DNA from: Sapria himalayana
Lineage: Eukaryota; Streptophyta; Magnoliopsida; Malpighiales; Rafflesiaceae
NCBI GenBank assembly: GCA_029783825.1
Contig: JAREIK010002622.1
Location: 233,590 to 297,589, forward strand
Direction of reading: 5' to 3'
DNA: 64,000 nucleotides
The translations under genes and the position numbers were made by a program. This document shows positions 43,348 to 54,148 of this stretch, one piece after another. The notes below the pieces were generated by a model, which had not been told where the DNA came from, ran no database searches, and worked only from the letters and a program-made list of their open reading frames with translations. How positions within the stretch are numbered: the stretch's first letter is position 1; each line of letters opens with the position of its first letter.

Positions 43348-46265
43348 TAGAGGCATCAATTGGGTCGTATCATGTTGGTCACGATACGATATGATTCCTA
43401 TGTTGTGCCTGGCAAGGCATGGGAACTAGTAGGTTAACCCAACATGACATGGTTGGCCTGCATTGTGTAGGGTGGTACAAGGCCATGGTTGGCTTGGAGA
43501 AGGCCGTGCTGGATCGGGCTAGTTTGGGTTAGCATGAACTTGCTTTTTTTCCCCTAATATGATTTATGAATTATGATTATTTAATTTTATTAAAATTAAA
43601 AGCTTAATGCATAAATTAAATTTTTTAAAGAGCATCAAAATTTAAAATGATAAAAACTATAAAGTGCAATCCAATCCAATATCCAATATAATAAATATTG
43701 CATACATCAGTAAATAATAGTACAAAAATTAGAATAGAAAATAAAATGACAAAAATAAATAAGTACTAGCATTATAAAAAATAAAAGTATCATATGAATC
43801 AAGAATTATAAATGATCAATCAGTTTCAACAATATGGTATATGGATGAAAATATATATCATCATTGTCATCATCATGAATATGTCTAAAATTGTTGCTAG
43901 TGCCCTTCATATCCTTGATCTCCTTATCCCATGAATCATCATCCACCATCATCTCTTGTGATTTATTTTGAATGCTCAACCTCAAATCTTTCTAGTCCTT
44001 TATACATGCAAGAGGCTTTATGATATCTAGTCATAATATTGATTTTCTATTTGAAATGACATTGACTACCATAGAAAAAATAGAATCTAATGTTATGCTA
44101 GATACCAAAAGGGTCAGTAGATCACGTGTCATTTTACATAGCATGAGATAGGTAGATTAATATTATTTCCACCACAACAAAATGTTAAAATTCTTTTTAT
44201 CATTATGTGATACAATATAGTAGAAATAGGTATATAAGTACTGAGAAAGATCATTCCTATTCGATGAACCACCCCATTATTCACTCCTAACTAACTAAAT
44301 GTTGAAGTCATAATCTCTGAATATTGTATCTATGTTTATATTCATAGCATGGGTACAACTACCATACCTAGTGACATAATATGAAAATAAGTTAGTTAAT
44401 TTTTTGTTAATGAACTATTCAAGTTGGTATACCTAGTTTATGCACGTGGATATGTATGTCAAAATATTTTCCATCCCTTTCACTTTAACATTAGGATCCA
44501 TATAGCCTACCAAATTATATAGAGTTGGAATGAAAGACTAATATTTCAGATACTTAGTTTTTATCTTAATAGCTGTGATACTAAATATAAGGTGACCTCT
44601 ATACTTTATAAAAATGCTCTTAATATTACTTATGTACCTAGGTATGAGAGTGGTGGAAGTAAACATAGACAAATATATATTTATAATTTCATAGAAAATC
44701 TTTAGAAATTTTATAAATAAAATTCTTGTATCATAGTCTAAATTATTAATAATCAACTCATCATTCTTACTATAGATATAGTCATATATCACATGTTGAT
44801 AGCCAATTTAAGTCTCCAACATATGGTAGGTATATATAATTCCAATAGTGTATCACATCCATTTGGAATTTTTTCTTTCTTAGCATCACAAAAATTATAG
44901 GTTACTAAACTCATATCGTTTACTAGGCATCCTAAGGTATTTTAGTGAATTTCATATTTTTTCTAGTATGAGAGAAATAATTTTTATTCCCACCTATACA
45001 ATGAGGTCAATCTATGACACATACACCAAACATGAAATATCTTATCTAATGGCTCATCTCTAATAGTCTTAACAAATATACTAATAGTTACTCCATTATT
45101 AGAAATAATATCAAAAGTTATATTAAATATTTTATTTTGAATTTTATGTTCCCTAAAGAACTATGTAAAATGCTTATATATGGCAGGACCATCATGAGGA
45201 TAAAGAATTTAGAAAATATTTTTTTATTAAATTTTTATTTAAATTTTATGTAGCAGGTGGTGAATATACAAAAAATATATTTCTTGGGCAATTGTGCTTC
45301 CACGATAGTGAGATTAAGATACAGAAACAACAGAACCAATAGAAAACAAGCAATATATATATCTAATCCAATAACTATCCATGACATAATCAAAAAATGA
45401 TAGATAAACACCGAAAATAACATGGTTCACTAGTCGCTCAGTACGACTAGCTACATTCACCAGAAAATGCTTATGTATTACAGATTAAACCAACATAAAA
45501 TCATCTTACAGAATGCAGCACACAGAACAGTCATGATAAATCACACACAGAGAAGAGAGAGAGACGATGAACAATTCCATGGGTCCAAAAACAACCACCT
45601 GAAAATAAAATTACAAAACATTTTATATTAAAAATTTTCTCGGTTCATTTAACCGGAGCGGGTCGGATTATGGGATGGGTCAGACTCTGCTCCAAAAATT
45701 TCGGCCCGCTGACCGAACAGTGGGACCTCCGGTATTGTGCTACTACTACATCCTCGGCCTCTTAAAATTTCCTTTCTTGCACTTACATGAAAATATTAAA
45801 ATAGAAATAGAAATATTTGGTTATATAAATAGATTATTAAAAAAACAAATTACATATACAACAATATCATTAAGACAAGTCCATATATCAAACATCATGG
45901 ATACCAATCTATTATATTTCCTTAATTTCTTAATTATTAATTATTTTTCTAACTTTAATATTTTATTATATCATTCCTACATGCAGATCAAAGAATCATA
46001 TGATAAATAGGCTAGAAATTGATCTCCATAATACTAACTACACTAGGATCCTCTGAAAATTTAATCGAAAGACTCATGATTATATTTTGTTTGGTTATGC
46101 ATTTCCTCCCAAAATTATTATGATGTATGAAGGGGGTTAACAAAGTTAAACTAGATTTATCTTGAAAGACTCCACTACTAAGTTGGGTTTACCTCAGATC
46201 TAATAAATCATGTTTTTTGATGGATTGATCGGCATGTCTCTTTAGGTATCTATTTCCACATGCAC
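43348..46265 (-). mobile_element. hAT transposon copy C, with an insertion
   Basis: It begins at a clear terminus tagaggcatcaattgggtcg (43348), then catgttgg/cctggcaaggcatgg-type subterminal words to about 43.55 kb. The transposase relic follows on the minus strand: pieces like MDPNVKVKGMENILT, a C-terminal LYTYFYYIVSHNDKKNFNIL and YLMLCKMTRDLLTLLVSS (the dimerisation domain). An open stretch at 44538-44792 contains RILFIKFLKIFYEI, matching 'FL..FYE.T...S'. It aligns with copy B (reverse complement of 27.4-29.75 kb) and copy A (1-990). An unrelated 582-bp block interrupts it at 45272-45853. All frames are broken. Confidence 0.8.
45272..45853. mobile_element. Unclassified 582-bp insertion in hAT copy C
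   Basis: Copies A and B run continuously across this point, so the block is a later insertion. It is bounded by atatacaa at 45264-45271 and again at 45854-45861, a perfect 8-bp target duplication. It is less AT-biased and retains CG dinucleotides (near 45.65-45.72 kb, gagcgggtcgg and cggcccgctgaccg). It contains ctagtcgctcagtacgactag, an 8-bp hairpin. No TG...CA ends, no obvious TIRs. A 62-codon minus frame (45235-45423) ends in it without recognisable domain. It could be a hAT-related non-autonomous element, a SINE-like retroposon or a processed sequence. Confidence 0.6.
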
Positions 46266-46479
46266 TCCTACATGTGCCTGGTGTCTGAACTATAGATTGA
46301 AGGTCACAAGTTCAAATTTTAGGAAACAATACATGGGAGGAATGAGAATAAGTCCTAACCCATGTGTAAAACTATGCACCTTGATAGGAAAAGCAGATAA
46401 TATGAGTATGCTCAGTGGAGGGGGTTGGGCAACTAGTTAACACTTGGAAATCTGTCAAGGATCAAGGTCAAGCAGGACC
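46266..46479. other. Possible degenerate tRNA-derived SINE
   Basis: ggtcacaagttcaaattttag near 46298-46318 resembles a Pol III B box with flanks (GGTCACGGGTTCGAATCC), as in plant tRNA-derived SINEs. A weak A-box-like tggtgtctgaac lies about 25 bp upstream. The following text with catgggagg and cccatgtg could be SINE body. No poly-A end or target duplication is clear. Low confidence. Confidence 0.3.
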
Positions 46480-47402
46480 CACTATTTATTATATAAGCCA
46501 TGAAACACAATCACATATATAGTAAGAAAGAAGTAACAACCCTTACGATAATAATGTGGGAGACAAACTCATATTTCAAACCCTAAAATTAAGGTTTATT
46601 TAATCATTGTGAGTATGATATTTATCACTCCAAAAATATGCATATTTTTAAAGGCCACTATATTATGCATGTCTTAGAGCAACTAATCCTCAGTTAATAT
46701 TTTTGTCGTAAATAAAATATTTTCTTAAGGAGTTAAACTATAGTGTGTGAGTTGCAATTCATAGTGAGGGATAGTGACATATATTCTCCAAAAAATGTAT
46801 GAATAGATGTGATTCATATGGTGTTGATAGTCATAAAAGTTATTTTTTAGTCATATGATTTCCATCAATGAAACATGAAGAAAGATATATGTTGATTGTG
46901 TGAGTATGGTGATTACCAAGTTTAAAGTATAATTACTTTTATTTACCATATCAATTCTCATCGAGAAAGAGACTAGAGGTCAGGGAATAAAAATATTTAT
47001 CCAAAACAAATAATAAGGACAATTAATAAGTTACCTAAAATGTGAGGATTTATGCATGACCTCCAAGGAGAGATGATATGTTGTCTTGATATCAAAGTAA
47101 AAATAGTAAAACTATGAGGGGATAATTATTAGGAATGACTAAATTATTGATAACCACATTTTTAGAATCTAAGATTTATGACTTGAGAATCCTATTTATT
47201 GTGCCTCATAGAGTAGCTATTAATAATCTCTTACTAACAAAATATTACATGTGTAATCCATGTGTGGTTGATATACAGACTAAATACCCATTTTATTACC
47301 ACCTATATGCTTGGTGATTGAAGTTTGAAGAGAGACATTAACCCTACTAGCTTTTGAGATGTACCTAACTATAAAATTATATTTTATAACAAAGTTACAT
47401 CA
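46480..47402 (+). repeat. Athila-like LTR, copy b (3' part)
   Basis: It aligns with the end of LTR a (5150-6055) and of LTR c (52.9-53.9 kb); shared text includes gtgagtatgatatttat, gcatgtcttagag and ttctcatcgagaaagaga. It runs to the primer-binding site at 47403. The first 2 kb or so of the LTR is missing, with hAT/SINE-like DNA on the left. Confidence 0.65.
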
Positions 47403-47423
47403 AGTTTTTGGTACTATTATTGA
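47403..47423 (+). promoter_or_regulatory. Athila-type primer-binding site (LTR b)
   Basis: The sequence agtttttggtactattattg follows the end of LTR b and aligns with the sites at 10142 and 53916. The core resembles the Athila site TTTTTGGCGCCGTTGCCGGGG after C-to-T and G-to-A decay. Confidence 0.6.
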
Positions 47424-50400
47424 AAAATACTTTTCTAATTTGGTTGGTAAATTTTATTTGATGTAGCTACCCTTAAAAAAGGGGTAGTTCTATTTTTTAA
47501 TAGTTTTGATAATATTCTATTTTTTTAATTTAATAAGATTTATATTGCATATCTTATATTTATCTTGTAATCATGATAATTTTATCATTAGTTTTCTACC
47601 ATTTATATGATTAAGTCAATACCTCAAGGCATAGAGAAAGGAGAGGGTCATGTATGAGTCAAATTTTCACTTTGATGGAGCATATTCTTACCCCTATGGT
47701 TATTTTTATTTTATGTCTAATGATGACATCGAACATATTTTTAAAGAAGGATGCTCGATATAGAGATTTTAAACATGAGAGGAATGGAGAAAGGCCTAAA
47801 TAGAATGGGCTCACTGAGAAATCGCATTCAAAACTCAACAAATTCTTGAGTATGTGTCTTGCGGAGATGAAACAAAGTAATGATATCAAGGAATATAAAT
47901 ATAGAAGGCTTGATAGATCATATCCAAGTACTAACTCATCACTTAAAGACTTCATTATGAAGTTATTAATTCAAACTAGAGAAGTGAATGAAATAACAGA
48001 ATAAGAATGGTTATGACAACTTCACATAATGGAGAAAGATAGTAACTTGAATACAATTGAGAAAAAAACTACCTTGGAAGTTCCATTGGTAAGTTTTTAT
48101 GAAGTGTGATTGTAGAAGAAAATACTACCTTATAAGTTCCATTGGTGAGTATGAACATAAGTATGATTTAATATTAAAATATAACCTCGGGAGTTCCATT
48201 AGTGAGTATAGATGTAATGATTAGTGAGGATGAATGTGCTATCATGAAAATTCAAGTAGTGATTATGGTTACAATATTTGAAGATGAGGAAATTGAAGAA
48301 TCACAAAATCCTATGACATTTCTTTATTATCATGATCCAAACTAAGGAGAAGTATGATCCTTTATTTTTTGAGATTTTATGTTGAGAATATCATTAAGAT
48401 AATTTTCTACATAGCAACATTAGTGAATACTAAACAAAAAAAAGGAGAAATGAAGTAGATGTTTGCATGGAGAAGATGGCATTGATGGCAAACATTAAGG
48501 GTGAAAAAAAAAAGAAATAATGTAGTATAGCTAGAGATATTAAACATAACATTGCTTGGGAGGCAACTCAAGAAATTGTGTGTATGTTGTTTTTTTTTGT
48601 GTGAGGAATTATTTTTACATGCACTTCACACCTAGACACTGATCCACCACAAATTCTTTTCTACTATTAGGATTATTAGATTCAAACATACTACAAATCT
48701 AATCTCAACTAAAATGTTGTGGCCATAGTGTTGTGACTTCTAATTTTTACATGCACCTCACACCTAGACACTGATCCACCACAAATTCTTTTCTACTATT
48801 AGGATTATTAGATTCAAACATACTACAAATCTAATTTCAACTAAAATTTTGTGGCCATAGTATTGTGAATTTTCATTTATTAAGTTGTGGTTGGCATAAT
48901 ATATATCATGGTGACAGAATTTTTTTTCATAACCCCTAATCTCTTTTCCTCTTAATTCCATTCAAAATCTTAATTAAAAATCACTAAGATCTCAGTACCA
49001 TGATAACACAACCATGATGAAGATATCATGTTCTAAGTTGAAAGGCAAAAGCATGGTGGGAAAATGAGAAGGGAAATACTAAGTGGAAAAGATCTAGTAC
49101 CACCGAGATGTTGTCGAAAGCCATAGTGTATGCGTCAACTTTTCACATGGAGATAGGTAGAAGAAGGATAAATTGTAATATTACAAAAAAGAGCTTTATT
49201 GGAGAGTAAGGTTTCAATGAATATATATTACCTTTCTAGCAAATCTTTGTAAAGAAAGATTGGCTTCTATTTTGCATCGATTGAGAGAGGGAGAATGTCT
49301 TTATCATGATAGAATTTTATGTTAATTTAATGGATAAAGAAGAGAAGAAATGTTACATGCATAGATTTGAGTATATTTTGATAGGATGATATTTAATTAA
49401 TTACTTGGATTACCAAGAGCAAAGGATAAAATATTTTCAAGTCCCTAAAAAAGCAACCTAACTACCAAGCAATTACAAAAGATTTGATGGATTGAAATGG
49501 AGAATTAAGAATGACTTCGAAGAGTACATATGTATTTTTCATGCATGAAGAACTCATAAAGGTAAGCTAAGTATGGTTGTATCTTTCATTCTTATTTTTG
49601 ATGCCTACACTCCATGTCTTGATCATCACATAGAAGAGACCAATTTTAATTTATGCCCTCTCAATTTGTTGTGCTTTTGAAGTGGGTAAAATATTCGAAA
49701 TATTCAATCTCAATTATCAGAAGGGTTAATTTACTAGCCACATAATTTATCCTATCTTGATTATCATACCATTCAAATTCAAAGGATTTCATATGGATGA
49801 TAACATAGATGAAATATGTCTGAGGGGATCCCCCTGATATTGTTGAGCATTAAAAAAAGATGTTGAAAATGATAATAATAGAAAGAAGTCAATTCTCAAA
49901 GGGCACGAATCAACTTATTTTGGGTATGAAGAAATATCTTTCATTGAAGTCAAGATACATTCTTTTATTGAACAAAAATGTATGATGAACAATATTATTC
50001 ATATTTTGGAGAATATATAGTTGGAAGTGAGAGATATAGAAGCCCACATTATTGAGGAGATACACAACTTCTATGCAGCAATATAAGTGGATGCAAATAG
50101 ATAAGATGCACTTTGGAAAATACAAAAGAGTTGTTTCTAATAGTATATAAAAAAGTTAAAGACAAGATTCTTTGAATTCTTGGAATGTAGGATAAAATAT
50201 GCTGAGCCCAAAATCATGAAAACGTGATCTACTAAGATAATCAATGGATTAGAAAATTTGGGCAATGTAGTACAAACCAAAAAGACTTGTATTACGCAAT
50301 GTGATGTTTTGAAGGCATATTAAATTTGATTGGGAGATGACAAGATATATTGCATGATATGATTTTGAAGATATTGAATTGGACATCAAGTTCCAAAGAA

Positions 50401-50664
50401 GATTCTGAGAAACTATCCACTTCACTACTACCTTTTGAGCACTCCATTTAGACTTTATCTTAATGAAGTATTACCCTAAATACAAATCATATCGGCGACC
50501 ATCTTGAATATGTGGATATGTGCTACTTTAATATTTTTTTTCTTTGTGTACTTAAAATTATTTGGATGTGTTTGTAATAATGCGGAAGTTGTGTGACATG
50601 GTTTTCTTTTTTGTAAGTGGGGATGGATTGCTTGAGAGTAAGCAATGATTTTAGTTTGTGATTT
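47424..50664 (+). mobile_element. Internal region of a non-autonomous Athila-like element, copy b
   Basis: About 3.2 kb between a primer-binding site and a polypurine-type end, with no gag, protease, RT or integrase motif. A broken frame includes the EE.TTLEVPLVSM-type repeats (48.05-48.22 kb), an ARNSFYMHLTPRH-like block, then FYVNLMDKEEKKCYMHRFEY near 49.31 kb and HKGKLSMVVSFILIFDAYTP near 49.56 kb. That last part has the shape of the 'putative plant transposon protein' segment found in Athila-like elements, but I cannot verify this. It ends ggattgcttgagagtaagca with ttagtttgtgattt, typical of the Athila 3' end. Copy a has the same organisation. Confidence 0.55.
48611..48874 (+). repeat. 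132-bp tandem duplication, about 95% identical
   Basis: 48611-48742 and 48743-48874 match almost base for base from atttttacatgcac(t/c)tcacacctag to gtggccatag-ttgtga. The related copy at about 11.32-11.45 kb has a single version. The rest of the two internal regions is far more diverged. Confidence 0.85.
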
Positions 50665-53600
50665 TGTTCAGTATACCAAATATTAAGTAATATGTACCAT
50701 TTTGTATAAAAGAGTGATTTATTTCTAATGATTTTACAAAAACTTAGTCTTAGAGGATTTTGATGAAAAATTGTGAAATTAGAAGTTTTAGTGTTAAATG
50801 TGTTCCTTGGAGAAATAGGTGAATATAAATAAAGCAAAAAGTCATGCAAGTCATTATAATTGACATAATCTAACTTGATTACACCTCTGAGTACTTATAG
50901 ATTGGGTATAGTGTTCATTCTTGGCCAAAACACTATACACATAGTCATGGCAATCATCATTTTCCACTACTCTATTATCTTGTTAAATAATCACTTCATT
51001 GTGCAACATATTCTTTTGAATGTTAATATTTTTTGGAATTGTATCCAAAAAGCTTGAGACGACTTCATAGCTATGATAATAATTTCACATTGCAACAACC
51101 AAGTACCACATAGTGCTAAAAGCTATGATAGTCTCTAGATATCATGCTTTTTTCTTTCCCAAATCTTAGAATATTCAAACCAAAGTTGTGGCTCTGATGT
51201 GAAGTAATGACTATTGGCGAAAAAATATTACACAGAGCCAAACTAAAGTCATAGAAAATGCATGCACCATAAATTTTGGCTACAAAATATTACAAAGAAC
51301 CAAATTTTAATCATGGACAATATTCAATGTTTAAGAAACCAAAGATTCTTATATATTTTGGTAGTTTATGTTGATGCATTGGTATAAAAATAAGAATATT
51401 ATGGATTGATTTTATGGCTTTGAATTTTTAGTGAGTTTTGATGAATAGTCATCAAATCAATTAGTTTTTGGATATGTTTAGGCGAGGGCATAGAATATTG
51501 AGTATTGCATTGTTTTGGTATTCAATCTTGGTCAAAACTCTCTAATTGATCATGGATTTTTTTATATGTCATGACACTTCTAACTCATTAGCATAATCTT
51601 TTTACTATGTGATATATTCTTAATGGCTGTAATATTATTAAGAAGTCACATATATACTTATCTCATTAACTTTAAATGACTATGACCTTAATTCTATGTC
51701 GTAACAACCATGTACTCCATTGGTGCTCAAGGAAATGACCAAGCCCAATCATCATGACTTTATCTTTAATGTGGCTTAGTAGTCTCTAGTGAAATCCACA
51801 ACTTTTTGTATACAACTATGACTTTTGATCTACTAAAAATTAAAGAGTCAAAACTACTTAGGCAAAAGTTGTGGCATTTATTTAGTACCATGACTTTTAG
51901 GATACTAATTATTATATATGTCATTATTCAAGTACGATCATTCTACAAGTTCGCAATTAGTGTCCTAAAAGGAAGGAAAAATAATGACTTTTATGTATGG
52001 GCTAATTGCTGGTATTTTGATATTCTTTCAACTTTGTAACAACATGATATATGAGAGAAGTGAATGTTAATGCTACAGCCACTATTAGTGTCATAGATAC
52101 TTGAAAGATATAAAAGGAAAATTTTGTGTTGAGGCCATTTCCTAGTGTCACAGACAAGGATACACGAGTGAGACAAAGACCTTCTCAGTGCAATGGCAAT
52201 TTTCTAGTGCCACATCAATACAATAATCGATAAATACCAATATCAACATCACAACTATTTTATAGTATTGTATCCATATAATAATTTGAGAGACCCTTTA
52301 CCATGTGGCGACCTTTCCTAGTGACATTGCCCCTTATAAAAAATTGAGAGATCAAAACACGAAGTTGTGGCCACATCACATTACCATAATTTTTTTAATA
52401 AAGATATTAGCCCAAGTCTTGAGATATTATATTCCCTATACTATGACTTCATATTAAAGAAAGAGTGAGATGCATTCAAGAGTTGCAACTATTTTCTAGA
52501 GTAGTGACCTCAACATTAGAAGATGAAGGCCAAATTTGTGATTTTTTTTTCTGAAAATCATGACTTCTTACTTAGAGTAATATTTAATCACCCTATGAGT
52601 AAATTTATAATTTCCAAGGGTTTCACAAGCAAACAAGAGATGTGAGAGTTAATACAATTCCTAGATTTGGTGGGCATGACTTTCAAACACCTCCTTTCTA
52701 GGATAGATTCGGAAATTTTTACAATAAATAGATTGTAATTATGGGTTTGTATAAATTTTTATACGTGATATAACAATAATTTTATTTATTAATGAATATG
52801 TTTGATTTATACTATGTTATGAATATTGATGGATAAATGATTAAATAGTACTTGAACTAAAGTTTTGACTATTAATAAACTTGTGTGAGAATTATGTGGT
52901 GGATTGTAATAGATAATTTAGGAGACTCACTCATGCATATGGTAGGAAGGAAGATACAACTTTTATGACTGTGATGCATAAGATAAACCTATAAGTCAAC
53001 CTAAAATTTAGATATATTAATCATTGTAAGTATGATACTTACAAAGCCCAAAAAATAAATATTTTTATATGACAATTTATTGTACATATCTTAAAAGAAC
53101 TAGTTCTAGATTGAGATAGATATTATATATAATATTCTTCTAAATATTTCACCCTTAGTGTGAGTTCCTCATTGTCACTAAGGAGAATGATGATAGGTAA
53201 TCCTTGAGGCATGCACATGTATGTTGTGACTCACAAGGTGGTTATATCCCTTATAAGTTATTTTTTCTCATATAGTTCCAACTAGTAAAACTTGAAGAAG
53301 ACATATAATAATTATATGAGTTTGACACTTATGAAGCTAAAAGTGCAAACATTTGATAAAGTTGCCTAAAGGAATGAAATTATGAATGGCTTTCAAGCAT
53401 AAATAATTTATTATCTTAGTGGTGACATACTAAGGTGACTTATATGAGGGGACACCATTGAGATGGCCTTAACGGTGATAATGACTATGTATGCCTTTAG
53501 GACAAAGAGTCATTTCACAATGTCACAACCTTCATATTTTTTTAATGCGACAATGTTGTACAACCTATAGAACTGATCCGGTTCAAGCAATGTCATTGCC

Positions 53601-53915
53601 AAAACCTTCATTTTATGTCAATACATATTTAAAATTGAATTAATTAAAACATATATCATATAGATTGAATGAAAAAACTCATAGATCTAAGATCATTCCC
53701 AATCTAAATATCCATTTTACTAGAAATGTGTTATCTCTTTATTAAGAAACCAAAATGCTTATACAATTTATATGGTGTTGATATCTTGATGAAAGTCTAC
53801 TTTACTACTTTTATGAATTGTGCACTTATAATTTTCTATTGATGAGATTTTTTATTTATGAGTTTTTGGGATAATACATAAATAATAAAATTAGGTTGCA
53901 TACATAGTCATAATA
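50665..53915 (+). repeat. Athila-like LTR, copy c (about 3.2 kb)
   Basis: The left edge is tgttcagtataccaaat, straight after the polypurine-like tagtttgtgatttt. The right edge is the primer-binding site at 53916. The first 2 kb carries a ladder of degenerate units built around agtcatgac/gtcatggc (for example near 50.95, 51.25, 51.74, 51.89, 52.1, 52.35 and 52.5 kb). The last 1 kb aligns with LTR b and LTR a. It lies between two internal regions, so it serves as 3' LTR of one unit and 5' LTR of the next. Confidence 0.6.
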
Positions 53916-53936
53916 AGTTTTTGGTACCATTACAAA
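53916..53936 (+). promoter_or_regulatory. Athila-type primer-binding site (LTR c)
   Basis: The sequence agtttttggtaccattacaa is the best-preserved site of the four: TTTTTGGTACCATTAC against the Athila consensus TTTTTGGCGCCGTTGC. The gag frame starts about 230 bp downstream. Confidence 0.65.
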
Positions 53937-54148
53937 TAATATTTTGTTTGGTTAGTTAATGTGAGTTGATGTAATTATCATTGTAAAAAGATATATTATT
54001 TTTAGAAATTTAGATAAAGCTGAGTTTGACAATTTTTATTGAATCTAAATGCTAAGTCTTGCAAACTTATTTGAAAAGTTGATAGTTATATTTTGGTTTT
54101 ACTTGTATATCTTCATATTTTTTATTTTTTTTGTTTTAGCATCCTTAT

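Noticed and set aside
42852..43394. Two overlapping open frames of 95 and 148 codons
   Set aside because: They are long only because CA/TG and TA repeats lack stop codons; the proteins are low-complexity VCVCV, HTHTH and YIYIY.
45675..46010. 111-codon plus-strand frame
   Set aside because: It runs across the edge of the 582-bp insertion into antisense hAT sequence, so it joins unrelated DNA.
48060..48220. Possible CRISPR-like or regulatory tandem array
   Set aside because: The units are diverged, contiguous, without spacers, and translate into related peptides; this is a coding-type repeat of a transposon in a eukaryotic genome.
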